This document shows positions 28,637 to 37,923 of a stretch of DNA of 64,000 bases, one piece after another. The DNA is from Halosolutus halophilus (lineage in GTDB: Archaea > Halobacteriota > Halobacteria > Halobacteriales > Natrialbaceae), in the NCBI RefSeq assembly GCF_022869805.1, contig NZ_CP094974.1, forward strand, positions 2,294,001 through 2,358,000. The letters run 5' to 3'. Both the position numbers and the translations under genes were made by a program. Numbering within the stretch: position 1 is the stretch's first letter; each line of letters opens with the position of its first letter. A model generated the notes under the pieces. It was not told where the DNA came from. It made no database searches and saw nothing but the letters and a program-made list of their open reading frames with translations.

Positions 28637-29578
28637 CTACGATCCCGTCGGCGACATGTCGATGTTCAGCGACTTGCGCAACAGCTGGGTGAATCCCATC
28701 GAACAGAGGAAGTACCAGACGATCCACGCCTGCATCGGACCGAACACCCCGGACTGCCAGGTGGTTTCGCCGACCAGCGGCATAACGACCGTCGAGTCGC
28801 CGACACCGCCGGCCCTGATCTTCCAGTACATCCAGAGGAACAGCGGGATGGTAAACAGCATGATCCAGACCATCGGCCGGAACTGCTCTTTGAACATCCC
28901 GATGTTCTCCGTCATCGCTTCCATCTGCTCTTCGCGCGCCCGTTCGAGTTCGTTTTCGAGGCGTTCGATCTCGGCCTCGCTCGCGCCGCGCTCTTCGGCC
29001 TCCTGCTTGCGTTCCTTGATGTCGCTTTGCTTGTCCTGCATCGCTTTCATCCGCTCCTGGTACTTGCCGATGATCTCGGGGTTCATCAGGTTCGCCTGCA
29101 GCAGCGTCGAGTACAGGCCCGTCAGCAACGCGACGGAGAGGATCACGGCGTAAAACGGCAGGGCCGTGTCCAGCGGTCCGAGCACGAGATCGAGGGTACT
29201 TCCAACCGTGTTCTGGACTGGGTCGAGCCAGTAACCGACCATCAGCAGGACTGCACCCATGGCAGCGGTCTTGTCCCACTGTGACCAGCTCGTCTCGTTG
29301 TCGTCGATGTCGACGTCGGGGACGCTGGCCTCGCCGTCACCGTCGAGTGCCTCGTCGAAGGCCTCGCGATCGGCGATCTCGAATCCCTCGTCGCCGTCGA
29401 CCAGTACTCCTTTTTCGATCAGGCGGCCCCACTGGCCGCTCGTCAGGTCGTCGCGGACGTCGGCCCACTCGACCTCGCCGCCGTTCTCGTCGGCCTCATC
29501 GCGGATGGCCTCTAGGGCCGCTGCCATCGAGGAATCCTCGCTGACGAGGGCGTTGATCTTCTCGGCTGTACGCGTCAT
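28637..29578 (-). CDS. DUF106 membrane protein (EMC3/TMCO1, Oxa1-superfamily insertase-like)
   Basis: A 313-residue protein. An N-terminal hydrophilic part of about 105 residues is not found in all members. Next come membrane segments near 108-125 and 140-165, a long charged coiled coil (about 170-225, rich in Glu/Arg/Lys, with ERLENELERAREEQMEAM), and segments near 240-258 and 280-300. This layout is that of archaeal DUF106 proteins, homologous to eukaryotic EMC3 and proposed membrane-protein insertases near the Sec translocon. The gene commonly sits beside adk and secY; here adk is displaced by the insertion starting at 29.8 kb. Confidence 0.9.
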   Translation of the reverse strand: MTRTAEKINALVSEDSSMAAALEAIRDEADENGGEVEWADVRDDLTSGQWGRLIEKGVLVDGDEGFEIADREAFDEALDGDGEASVPDVDIDDNETSWSQWDKTAAMGAVLLMVGYWLDPVQNTVGSTLDLVLGPLDTALPFYAVILSVALLTGLYSTLLQANLMNPEIIGKYQERMKAMQDKQSDIKERKQEAEERGASEAEIERLENELERAREEQMEAMTENIGMFKEQFRPMVWIMLFTIPLFLWMYWKIRAGGVGDSTVVMPLVGETTWQSGVFGPMQAWIVWYFLCSMGFTQLLRKSLNIDMSPTGS

Positions 29579-29825
29579 CTAGTCGTTGGCTAGGGCCCGT
29601 CCGATATACAAGTGTTTTTCTTCGGCGGGCCACGCTCGGAGCAACCGAGGTGCTATTCGGAGTCCGAATTCCGGTTCCCGAAAGCCTCGTCGCGGCTCTC
29701 CCGCCGGTATCTCTCTCCCGGAGCCTCTGAACACCCTACGATAGCCCGATCGCCAGACGGCCCCTAAAAGACGTCACTGACTCGGTAAATTTTTGTAGTT
29801 CTATCATGCATATATTGGGTGTTCT

Positions 29826-32252
29826 ATGGGGTGCATAGACAATCGACCATCCGGAACCGAACGTGGGATGAGTCCACAGGTGGGGCTCGTATTGCTGTTC
29901 GGGATGGTCTCCGTGGGAGTTGCTGTGGTAGCACTGACAGGTATGGTTGCGCTCGACACGGTCGAATCGCAAGCGTCGGCAGCGCAAAGCGAGCAGGTCA
30001 TGCAGCAGTTCGACCACGACCTGCGGACGGCGATGATGGATAGCGATTCGAGCGGATCCGTGTATCTCGACGAGGACGGTAAATACGAGGTGTCCAGTAA
30101 TGGCACGATCTCGATCAGCGTCTCCAACGGATACAGTGAACCGAAAGAACTGGACGACATCACGATGGGAACGCTCCGGTACGAGGACAGTGCAGGCAAC
30201 AAATTCGGCCACCAGGCCGGTGGCATCTGGCGTGAGGTAGACGGAGGAACGACGCTCGTCTCGAAGCCGGACGTTCGGTACTATACCGAAACGAACGCCG
30301 CGGGCGAAGAGGTCGGCCGAATCGATCTCTCGGTAACGAATCACCAGGGCACTGCCGGGGGCGGCGAACACGCCGTCACCAGTCAACCGGTGGACGAGTC
30401 GGCGAACGTCGACGACGTGATCGACGAGGTCGGGTTCGTCGACGAGATCGAACTGACGGTTACGAACACGCCGTATCACGACGCCTGGTACGACTTCCTA
30501 CAGGAGGAGTTCGAGGCGGTCGATTGCGAGGAGAACCCCGCTCCGGACGAGAACGAGGTCTGTCACGATCCGGCGAACGAGTCGGTCACCGTCGTCGCGA
30601 CGATCGACAACGCCAATCCGTTCGCGGAGCACGTCGGGATCGATCCGGTGGTTTACGGCGGCCTCCACACGGAAGGCATCGGGGGACAGTTCGGTAACAG
30701 TACGAGCGTGACGGCCTACGATAATCACGACGCGAGTGCGAACGTCACCGACGATCTGTTCGTCGTCGACGACCGACTCACGCTGGACGCCGGGGCCGAT
30801 ATCGACGCGGTCCCCGTCGTCAACGGAGAACTAACCAAGGACGACGGTTCGAATCCGTCCGTCTCACAGATCGCGTACGCTGCGGACCTCGATCGGGCCG
30901 ATCCCCCGGCGGGATACGGATACATCAATACGTCCGGAGACGGCGAGACGGCCGTGTACTGGCTTGACGAGGACGAAGAAGAGATATTAGTAGCGAACGT
31001 GTCGGAACCGTTCGAGTCGATCGACGACATCGACGACGAACTCGAGACGGCCGTCGACGACCTGGAGTACCTCGAGAGCAACGGCGACGCTCAAGATGTC
31101 GAGTCTAACAACAGCATCGGCGCCGGATTATACTACGGGGACGAACTGAACGACGATCTCAACTCGATCGAGACCGGCGACGGCGACGCTCACATCGGCA
31201 TCGACGGGGACGTGACGCTGTCGGATCTCGAGGTCAAGGACGAGAATTCCGCGTACATTTACACCGAGGACGACGTCACGATCGACGGCGACATCACCAT
31301 CAAGGACGATGACCGGGCCAACGCACTCTGGGTCTACGCGGGAAGCGGTGCGACGGTCAGAGTCGAAGACGACTTCGACGGCGTGATCTACGCCCCCGGG
31401 AGTAATCTCGTGATCGAAGACGGCGTCGAGATCACCGGTGCGGTCATCGGCGGCGAAACGACCCTCGGCGACCACGTCGACGTCAACTTCGATCGATCGC
31501 TGCGAACGGCGGTGCCGATCCCCGAGGAGAACAGGGAGATCGAACTCGTCGAGGAAGGCGACCGAGAGCCGCTGGACGTGACGTTCGTGCTGGATCGATC
31601 GGGATCGATGTCGACGAACGATCCACACGGAGAACGTATCGACGCGACTCGGGACTTTATCGGATATCTCGACGAGTCAAATAACGATCGGGCTGGTGTC
31701 TACGAATTCAATACGGACGGATACGTAGAACACGAACTGGGTTCCGATCTCGAATCAGTTAACGACAGTGTCGAAGCCACTGCTGGCGGCGGTACCGATA
31801 TCTCCCGAGGAATGAAAACTGCGCTAGACGATTACGAAGACGAGCCATCGGAGGATCAAAATCGGACGATGATCCTGCTAAGCGACGGTAAAAACAACCC
31901 ACCCTGGAGCCGGTATGCGTTGTGGACCAACCCCGAATATGATAATGCCCGTGAAGCGACAATGGCTCAAGTAGACCGGGCACAGGACATGAACGTCACC
32001 GTTCATACCATCGGTCTAGGTTTCAATGACCTCGACGAGGAGTTGCTTGAAGACATCGCGAACGAAACTGGTGGGAAAAATGTGAACGTCGACAACGCGG
32101 ACGAACTCGACAGTGTCTTCAAAGCCATCGCAGACGACGTGACTGCCGACTCGGACGTTAGCTTCGACGTCGGATCGGCACCCGACTCGTCGAGCGGTTC
32201 GAGCGACTACGTGATCGACATCGACGAACAGAACGTCGTGATCGAGGACTGA
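29826..32252 (+). CDS. DUF7289-type pilin-like surface protein with von Willebrand A domain
   Basis: An 808-residue protein. An archaeal class III-like signal (GTERGMSPQ, then about 25 hydrophobic residues) resembles pilin precursors cut by PibD. A long beta-rich, Asp-rich ectodomain follows, including a region near 470-560 with repeated short strands (DVTLSDLEV, DVTIDGDIT, VRVEDDFDG). A von Willebrand A domain covers about 590-795 with a complete MIDAS: DRSGSMS, the Thr in GGGTDIS, and the Asp in LLSDG. It is likely surface-anchored with the vWA binding a metal-dependent ligand. TATA-like ATATATT at 29810-29816 fits either this start or the ATG at 29868. Confidence 0.8.
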   Translation: MGCIDNRPSGTERGMSPQVGLVLLFGMVSVGVAVVALTGMVALDTVESQASAAQSEQVMQQFDHDLRTAMMDSDSSGSVYLDEDGKYEVSSNGTISISVSNGYSEPKELDDITMGTLRYEDSAGNKFGHQAGGIWREVDGGTTLVSKPDVRYYTETNAAGEEVGRIDLSVTNHQGTAGGGEHAVTSQPVDESANVDDVIDEVGFVDEIELTVTNTPYHDAWYDFLQEEFEAVDCEENPAPDENEVCHDPANESVTVVATIDNANPFAEHVGIDPVVYGGLHTEGIGGQFGNSTSVTAYDNHDASANVTDDLFVVDDRLTLDAGADIDAVPVVNGELTKDDGSNPSVSQIAYAADLDRADPPAGYGYINTSGDGETAVYWLDEDEEEILVANVSEPFESIDDIDDELETAVDDLEYLESNGDAQDVESNNSIGAGLYYGDELNDDLNSIETGDGDAHIGIDGDVTLSDLEVKDENSAYIYTEDDVTIDGDITIKDDDRANALWVYAGSGATVRVEDDFDGVIYAPGSNLVIEDGVEITGAVIGGETTLGDHVDVNFDRSLRTAVPIPEENREIELVEEGDREPLDVTFVLDRSGSMSTNDPHGERIDATRDFIGYLDESNNDRAGVYEFNTDGYVEHELGSDLESVNDSVEATAGGGTDISRGMKTALDDYEDEPSEDQNRTMILLSDGKNNPPWSRYALWTNPEYDNAREATMAQVDRAQDMNVTVHTIGLGFNDLDEELLEDIANETGGKNVNVDNADELDSVFKAIADDVTADSDVSFDVGSAPDSSSGSSDYVIDIDEQNVVIED

Positions 32253-32552
32253 GTCGGTAATTCGGAGCCTTCGATCCTCCGGTATCGAATTTCTCAGCAG
32301 GACCGATTCGATCGACGAACCGGACCGTGAACTGTGTCCGAAAACTCGTCGACTCAGCGCCGACGGTAGTCGTCAGATCACGATCGTTTCTGGCGACATT
32401 ATCACTGATATATTATATATAATATCTGGATTGTTTATAGAACGATTCGGCTTCAGTCTGCCAATTATAGCAATCACGATCTGGTGTATAAACTATCCTG
32501 AATGGTTTGATACGTCGACTTACTTAATACGAAGAGTATCCGTGTGACGGCT
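32253..32552. other. AT-rich promoter region between DUF7289 genes
   Basis: Non-coding. It contains a dense AT run (TATATTATATATAATATC near 32408-32425) and the duplicated promoter block that ends about 20 bases before the next ATG. No terminator hairpin was identified. Confidence 0.5.
32485..32532 (+). promoter_or_regulatory. Promoter block A of the second DUF7289 gene
   Basis: GTATAAAC followed by TGAATG and CTTACTTAATACGA. The same arrangement precedes the third DUF7289 gene (34337-34383). The TTAATAC is centred 27-28 bases upstream of the ATG at 32553, making that message leaderless. Confidence 0.7.
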
Positions 32553-34085
32553 ATGGAGTCTCGACTCGGGAGCAAATATATAAACTCTATTACATCTAAC
32601 CGAGGCCAGGCGGCGCTACTGGGAATCGTGTTGCTTATCGGGATGGTCGCAGTCACCAGCGTCGGAATCTTCCTCGTCGGTGGTGAGGCCATCACTAATA
32701 CGGAACAGCAAACGGAGAACGAACGCATCGAACAGTCGTTCGTCGAGATGGGACACACGATGGCGACGGCGTCGGCGGACAGTGATGGGATGCGGTCCAT
32801 GCAGTTCGAGGCCGGTGACTCGGGTGCGGTCACGAAATCCGACGCCGGCTGGATCAGGATCGAAGGCGATGACGTGGATATCAACAGGTCGATCGGTGCC
32901 GTCGAGTACGAGGGAGACGACGGCACGGTCGTCGCGTACCAGGCGGGCGGGGTCTGGAGCGAACGGGGGAACCAGACCAGGATGCTCTCTGCTCCAAACG
33001 TCAACTACGATCCGGAAGCCGAAACCCTCTGGTTCCCGATCACGACGTTGAGTGGCGAGGGAACCCTCGACTCCGGCGAGATCGCCGTCCGGCAGAACTC
33101 GACGGATCCGATGGACGGCGTGCGGTTCGTGGAGAACGATTCGGTCACGATGACGATCCAGAGCGAGTACTACCGCGGCTGGGAACAGTTCTTCCGGGAG
33201 GAGGCTGGCGGCGTGTCGGTCCAAGAAGTCGATCACGAGAATCGAACGGTGAAAGTGATGCTCGGATACGCGGATTTCGACGATGCGTTCCAAGAAGGCG
33301 TGATGATTAACGGTGGAGAAGGGGATTTTGACGATAAACAAGGCGTTATCGGTGACGAATACGAGACCGGGACCCCAATGCCGCCGATGGACGATGTCAT
33401 TGACGAGATGATTGAGGACGCACAGTCCGGTGACGTCGACGAGAACCTCACTGGTGACCAGACTGCCACTCTTGAAGATGGAACGTACTACGTCGATGAG
33501 GTCAACGGAGATGTTGATTACAACGTCGATCTCTCGGACGGTAATACGACGCTCATAGTGGGAGGCGACTGGAAACATGAAGGGGAAATAAACGTCACGG
33601 ACCGTGCTGGAGACAACGTTCTCCGGATCTATGTCGGTGGTGACATCGCCGAATTTGACGGCGAAGTCTGTGTTAAAGGGTGTAATGGAAATGCAGAGGT
33701 GATCCAGTTCTACGGTCCGTCAACAATGGCTGTAAGTTTTGGTCCCAATAACAGTGGACATTTCGAGGGGATTCTCTATGTCGCATCAGACGAAAAGAAA
33801 GACTGGTGGGATGGACTAACGATTCAAGACGGAGGAACCTGCGCACCAGACCAGAATCGTGATAAGGAGGATTACCAGGTTCACATGCAGGCAGGAGGAG
33901 GCACGAATTTCAGTGGTTCAATAGTTGCGTACTCGGTCTGTGCACTATCGAATGCGTCGACCTTCAATTATGCCGAGGCCCTTGCAGATGCGGACGTCGA
34001 TCCTTACCCCGAGGGATACGAACGGCCGCCTCAGATCACGTACCTGAACGTCGCAGTTCACGAACTCGACGTGAAAAACGAGTAA
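32553..34085 (+). CDS. DUF7289-type pilin-like surface protein
   Basis: A 510-residue paralogue of the neighbouring genes. Pilin-like N-terminus: SNRGQAALLGIVLLIGMV, with the RG-Q site typical of archaeal prepilin peptidase cleavage, then one transmembrane helix. The ectodomain contains SEYYRGWEQFFREEAGG (about 205-221), a beta-strand-rich segment (about 310-460), and closes with PPQITYLNVAVHELDV. The start is the ATG at 32553, set by the promoter 27 bases upstream; a GTG at 32544 is also in frame. Three of the Cys (about 372-436) cluster in the strand-rich region. Role unknown; surface location inferred. Confidence 0.82.
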   Translation: MESRLGSKYINSITSNRGQAALLGIVLLIGMVAVTSVGIFLVGGEAITNTEQQTENERIEQSFVEMGHTMATASADSDGMRSMQFEAGDSGAVTKSDAGWIRIEGDDVDINRSIGAVEYEGDDGTVVAYQAGGVWSERGNQTRMLSAPNVNYDPEAETLWFPITTLSGEGTLDSGEIAVRQNSTDPMDGVRFVENDSVTMTIQSEYYRGWEQFFREEAGGVSVQEVDHENRTVKVMLGYADFDDAFQEGVMINGGEGDFDDKQGVIGDEYETGTPMPPMDDVIDEMIEDAQSGDVDENLTGDQTATLEDGTYYVDEVNGDVDYNVDLSDGNTTLIVGGDWKHEGEINVTDRAGDNVLRIYVGGDIAEFDGEVCVKGCNGNAEVIQFYGPSTMAVSFGPNNSGHFEGILYVASDEKKDWWDGLTIQDGGTCAPDQNRDKEDYQVHMQAGGGTNFSGSIVAYSVCALSNASTFNYAEALADADVDPYPEGYERPPQITYLNVAVHELDVKNE

Positions 34086-34403
34086 TTCCCGGTCTCGAAA
34101 CACTCGATCTACCGTTCTTTCCGACGATCCGATGGCTGACGCCACGATCGGTTCCACCGACATCGGGGCGTGAGCTCGCGTCGGATCCGGAATACAATTC
34201 GTTAGTCCGGCGTCGGCAGACCAACTGCAGCTAGGACTCGAGTGAGAGTATTGTTCGATCGAGAATGTGGTCAAATTACGAACCATTTATCGTCCAATCT
34301 ACCTGCCGCACGGTTATTATATATCTACAAAGTGTGGTATAAACCGTCGTGAAATGTCTGGCAGGTCGTCTTTCTTAATACGATGGTGTTCAGTGAAAGA
34401 GAT
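34086..34403. other. Gap with the duplicated DUF7289 promoter
   Basis: Non-coding. It holds ATTATATATCTAC near 34315-34327 and promoter block B (34337-34383); otherwise nothing recognised. Confidence 0.5.
34337..34383 (+). promoter_or_regulatory. Promoter block B of the third DUF7289 gene
   Basis: GTATAAACC, then TGAAATG, then CTTTCTTAATACGA, parallel to block A. The TTAATAC centre is 27 bases before the ATG at 34404, which decides that start over the ATG at 34383 that lies inside the promoter block. Confidence 0.7.
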
Positions 34404-35897
34404 ATGAATTCGCGGGATCACAGTGACGGCCCCGAAACTGCCGATCGGGGTCAGTCGGCGATGATTGGAATCGTTCTCCTGATCGGGATGGTCGGGGTTA
34501 CCAGTTCCGTTCTCTTTCTCACGGCGGGCGAAGTGCTAACGAACACGGAAGCACAGACGGAAGCGGAACGTGTCGAACCGGCGTTCGTCGAACTGAGCCA
34601 GAAGATGGGGTCGGCCCGGATCGACAGCGACGTGACACACTCGATGGATCTCGATGCCGGTGAACGAGGTGCGGTAGCGCGAGCCGAAACCGGGTGGATC
34701 AACGTCTCCTCGGCGGAACTCGACGGACCGATCAACGAGACGATCGGTACCGTCGAGTGGGAAGGCGACGACGGAAGCAGGATCGCCTACGAGTCCGGGG
34801 CCGTGTTCAGCGGGACGGGTAACGAGACGCGCGTCGTCTCCGTTCCGCCGATATACTACGACGCGAGGACGGAAACGCTCACGTTGCCGGTGACGACCAT
34901 CAATGGCGAAACGATGCTCGACTCGGGCGACATCTCGGTCAGTCACGAACGGACGACGGTTTACGCGGACGCCAACGTCGAGAACGCCGAGGTCCGGATT
35001 ACGATCACGAGCGAGTACTACCGTGGCTGGGAACGGTTCTTCACGCGCGAAGCCGGCGACACCGTCGTCCGCGACGTCGATCACGAGAACCAGACCGTCT
35101 CGATCAGGCTTGGCTATCTCGACATCGAGGACGCCTTCGACTCCGGTGTCACGCTCTCGGAACCGGCCGAAGAATCGGGTGAGGTCGATTACGGAAACGA
35201 GACCGTCCGGCACGAGCAAATGCCCGAACTCGACGACGTGATCGAAAGGATGCTCGAAGACATGGAAAACGACGAGTATTACGACGACGTCGAAGAAGTC
35301 GGTTCGATCACGGACAACGAAACCTTCACGAACGGAACCTACCTGGCGGACGAGGTCGTCCTCGACGACAATACCGACGAGGTGACGTTCGACCTCTCGG
35401 ACGGGAACGCGACACTCATGGTGGACGGAGACGTCTCGCTCAATCACACCGGATCCGCGCTAAATGTCGAAAACGCTACCGGAACGAACAACTCACTGAA
35501 GATCTACTCGACGGGCAACCTCAGCACAAATGGCGATATGGGTGGGAGTTCGGCGACGCATATGCAGGTGTACGGCACGTCGGAGATGTACGTGGCGATG
35601 CGGGACGGCTCGTTCACGGGGACCATCTACGCACCCAGTAACGACTGGACGGGGACGAACCCGATCGAAGGCGGGTGCGATGACGAGCAGATCTGTATCC
35701 TCTCGAACGTCGACTTCACCGGGGCAATCGTCACATCTACGGCACACTTCCAGGGCGGTCTCGGCGGCATTAACTTCGAATACGACGACGACCTCGGGGA
35801 AGAACCGGTAACGCTCTACCCGGACGAGTACGATCTCCCCCCTCAGCTCACTTACCTCAACGTCGCCCACCACGAAATCGACGTCGAGAACACGTAG
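34404..35897 (+). CDS. DUF7289-type pilin-like surface protein
   Basis: A 497-residue paralogue of the preceding gene. N-terminus ADRGQSAMIGIVLLIGMV (RGQ processing site plus helix), ectodomain with SEYYRGWERFFTREAGD, and the closing PPQLTYLNVAHHEIDV. Only two cysteines (CDDEQIC) are present in the strand-rich region. Many NxT/NxS sites suggest N-glycosylation, as expected of haloarchaeal surface proteins. It ends 34 bases before the convergent adk stop. Together the three form a tandem-duplicated surface cassette. Confidence 0.82.
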   Translation: MNSRDHSDGPETADRGQSAMIGIVLLIGMVGVTSSVLFLTAGEVLTNTEAQTEAERVEPAFVELSQKMGSARIDSDVTHSMDLDAGERGAVARAETGWINVSSAELDGPINETIGTVEWEGDDGSRIAYESGAVFSGTGNETRVVSVPPIYYDARTETLTLPVTTINGETMLDSGDISVSHERTTVYADANVENAEVRITITSEYYRGWERFFTREAGDTVVRDVDHENQTVSIRLGYLDIEDAFDSGVTLSEPAEESGEVDYGNETVRHEQMPELDDVIERMLEDMENDEYYDDVEEVGSITDNETFTNGTYLADEVVLDDNTDEVTFDLSDGNATLMVDGDVSLNHTGSALNVENATGTNNSLKIYSTGNLSTNGDMGGSSATHMQVYGTSEMYVAMRDGSFTGTIYAPSNDWTGTNPIEGGCDDEQICILSNVDFTGAIVTSTAHFQGGLGGINFEYDDDLGEEPVTLYPDEYDLPPQLTYLNVAHHEIDVENT

Positions 35898-35931
35898 CGC
35901 GGCGTCGAAAAATACGGTTACGTATCCGGGA

Positions 35932-36567
35932 TTACGCGGCGTCCTCGATCGTCGCCTTCACGTCCGCCCAGACCTCGTCCGGTGCCTGCTCGCCGTCGAT
36001 CCGTTCGAGGTCCCCCTGCTCGTCGTAGTGGTCGATGACGGGTTCGGTGTTCTCGCGGAACACGCGCAGCCGTTCGCGAACGGTCTCCTCGGTGTCGTCG
36101 TCGCGCTGTTCGAGTCGGGCTTCGACGTCCGGATCCTCCGGCGGGTTGTACTCGACGTGGTAGATCTCGCCGGTCTCGGGATCTATCCGCCGACCCGTCA
36201 ACCGATGCACGAGTTCCTCCTCGCTCACGTCGAGATAGAGGACGACGTCGAGATCGGTCATCTCGTCGAGTTCCTCGGCCTGTTCGAGGTTCCGCGGGTA
36301 GCCGTCCAGGACGAAGCCGTCGGCCGCCGAGAGGGCCTCGTCGACGATCGCGTTGACGACCTCGTCGGGGACCAGTTCGCCCCGGTCCATGTACTCGCGT
36401 GGCGTGTCGTACTCCGTGTCCATGTCGGAGATGTCCATGTCCTTGTTCGCGCGGAGCGCGTCGCCGGTGGTAACGTGGTCGACGTCGAACTCGTCGGTGA
36501 TCTTCTGGCTCTGTGTCCCCTTTCCCGCCCCGGGTGCACCCAGGATGAGGATTCGTGGCTGTGCCAT
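35932..36567 (-). CDS. adk: Adenylate kinase
   Basis: Catalyses ATP + AMP = 2 ADP, 211 residues of the bacterial-like long type. P-loop [10 protein letters not shown] is at residues 8-17. The AMP-binding Arg is in [13 protein letters not shown], the AMP motif is [16 protein letters not shown], and the lid starts at [21 protein letters not shown]. The lid lacks the four-Cys zinc site. The start is secure from the P-loop spacing. Confidence 0.95.
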   Translation of the reverse strand: MAQPRILILGAPGAGKGTQSQKITDEFDVDHVTTGDALRANKDMDISDMDTEYDTPREYMDRGELVPDEVVNAIVDEALSAADGFVLDGYPRNLEQAEELDEMTDLDVVLYLDVSEEELVHRLTGRRIDPETGEIYHVEYNPPEDPDVEARLEQRDDDTEETVRERLRVFRENTEPVIDHYDEQGDLERIDGEQAPDEVWADVKATIEDAA

Positions 36568-36626
36568 ACGCGCTCGTTCAGCGCCACCGCATAAAGGCTT
36601 AAAGAATTGGTCACATCCGTACGGGT

Positions 36627-37052
36627 ATGACCAGATTCGATGCAGTCGACCCGGTGGAGCGACGGAAACTGTACGTCGACGCGATCACGGCCCACCGCGA
36701 TCGAGGAAGCGGCTTTCTCACACTCGAGGTCGACGAGGAACTGCTCACGGGCGAAACTGCCGAGGCCGGTGCCGGTCCCGATCCCGACCTCGGGGTCCCG
36801 TGGATCCAGTTCGGCGACGGCACGATCAACCTCGACTGTACGGACGACGAACTCGAGACGCTGAAGACGCTTCTGGGGGAGTACCCGGCGTTCAAGATCG
36901 CCGACCTCCATCGCCCCGAGGAAGCCGAGGGGGTCAACGCCCGGATCAGCGCCAAGGCCGACCCGAACCGGATCGCCCAGTTCATCGACGCCGCGTTCCA
37001 GCGGGTGTACGACCTGCCGTCGGAGTTCCGGGTCTGGGTCGTCGAACTCTGA
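36627..37052 (+). CDS. Conserved haloarchaeal protein, function unknown
   Basis: A 141-residue soluble acidic protein beginning [20 protein letters not shown]. Recognisable features are a helical N-terminus, [26 protein letters not shown] near 82-107, and a closing beta-strand ([10 protein letters not shown]). There are no metal or catalytic motifs. Composition, length and divergent position next to adk suggest a real, conserved gene. I do not recognise a named family with certainty. Confidence 0.75.
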   Translation: MTRFDAVDPVERRKLYVDAITAHRDRGSGFLTLEVDEELLTGETAEAGAGPDPDLGVPWIQFGDGTINLDCTDDELETLKTLLGEYPAFKIADLHRPEEAEGVNARISAKADPNRIAQFIDAAFQRVYDLPSEFRVWVVEL

Positions 37053-37063
37053 CGCCGATCGGG

Positions 37064-37354
37064 CTATTCGATCGTCAGCCCACCCGATCCCTCGTCCCCG
37101 CCGTCCGCACCTTCGTCCCACTCGAGTTCGAACTCGACGCTCAATTCGCCCGGACCGCCGGTACTCGAGGTCTCTCGTTCGGCCTTGATCTCGAACGTCG
37201 GCCGGGCGGGCGGTGACATCGTCACCGACTCCCCGCCCGCTTCGAGGGCGAGATCGTCGCCGCGCTCGAGTTTGTCCGCGATCGTCCGGAGGTAGTCGGC
37301 GATCTCCGCCGTCTCCATCGACTGTTCGAACTCGAAGAGAACTTCTTCCGGCAT
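37064..37354 (-). CDS. Amphi-Trp domain protein
   Basis: A 96-residue protein matching the amphi-Trp domain pattern: an initial EEVLFEFEQSMETAEIADYLRTIADKLE, a GDDLALEAGGESVTM strand, then a C-terminal strand with ELSVEFELEW ending in the family's Glu-Leu-x-Trp. The acidic Asp/Gly tail is disordered. The start is the ATG at 37354; the longer frame adds a basic segment not found in the family. These proteins are frequent in haloarchaea; their function is not established. Confidence 0.85.
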   Translation of the reverse strand: MPEEVLFEFEQSMETAEIADYLRTIADKLERGDDLALEAGGESVTMSPPARPTFEIKAERETSSTGGPGELSVEFELEWDEGADGGDEGSGGLTIE

Positions 37355-37923
37355 GCTCGCCGGTAGGTTCCCCCGGGTATAGAGTCTACCGACGGGAGGA
37401 CAAACGCCGTCGGGACGAGATCCATCCACCCCGGCAGGTAGTCAGCATCGGGTAGTATCGCGTGTCGCGAGCGATCGCCCGCCCCGGCCCGATCGGTTCT
37501 TGCGGAAGGACGTCGAACAGCAGGGTGCGCCTGAACTCGGCGCCCCCGGGGAGATCTTCGTCGGCCGACTCACTGTCCTGTTGCGGTCGGATTAGTCGTC
37601 CGTCCCTGCGTCTGCGATCGAACCGACCTCTTGCCACCGCCGGCGCAACAGGTGGTTAAGCGCCGAACGCCTTCGACGGGGATGGCGTGATCGGTGGTAA
37701 TCCGGTTTTGCACCGCGGCTGTCCCACGAGACGAACGATAGACAAAAGTCGTGGCGGTCCAACGGATCGGTGATGGATCGAGTCGGAGTTCGCGAACGCC
37801 GATTGAATATTTCCGGTAACGTTCGCCGATACCCGCCAAATGACGGGACGCGGCAGGGCGGTTTCCAAATAGATAAGTGCTCTCAGACATCATCGTCCGA
37901 CATATAAGAGGTCTTCAAAAGAG
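37355..37923. other. 570-base gap, no gene recognised; coxB promoter at right end
   Basis: Minus-strand frames here are Arg/Thr/Ser-rich, not haloarchaeal in character, and show no domain. A TATA-like CATATAAG at 37901-37908 lies just before the oxidase subunit II gene. Confidence 0.5.

Noticed and set aside
30000-32250. Toxin or nuclease in the vWA-containing protein
   Set aside because: Apart from the vWA domain and pilin-like signal, the body shows only acidic beta-rich sequence; no catalytic motif.
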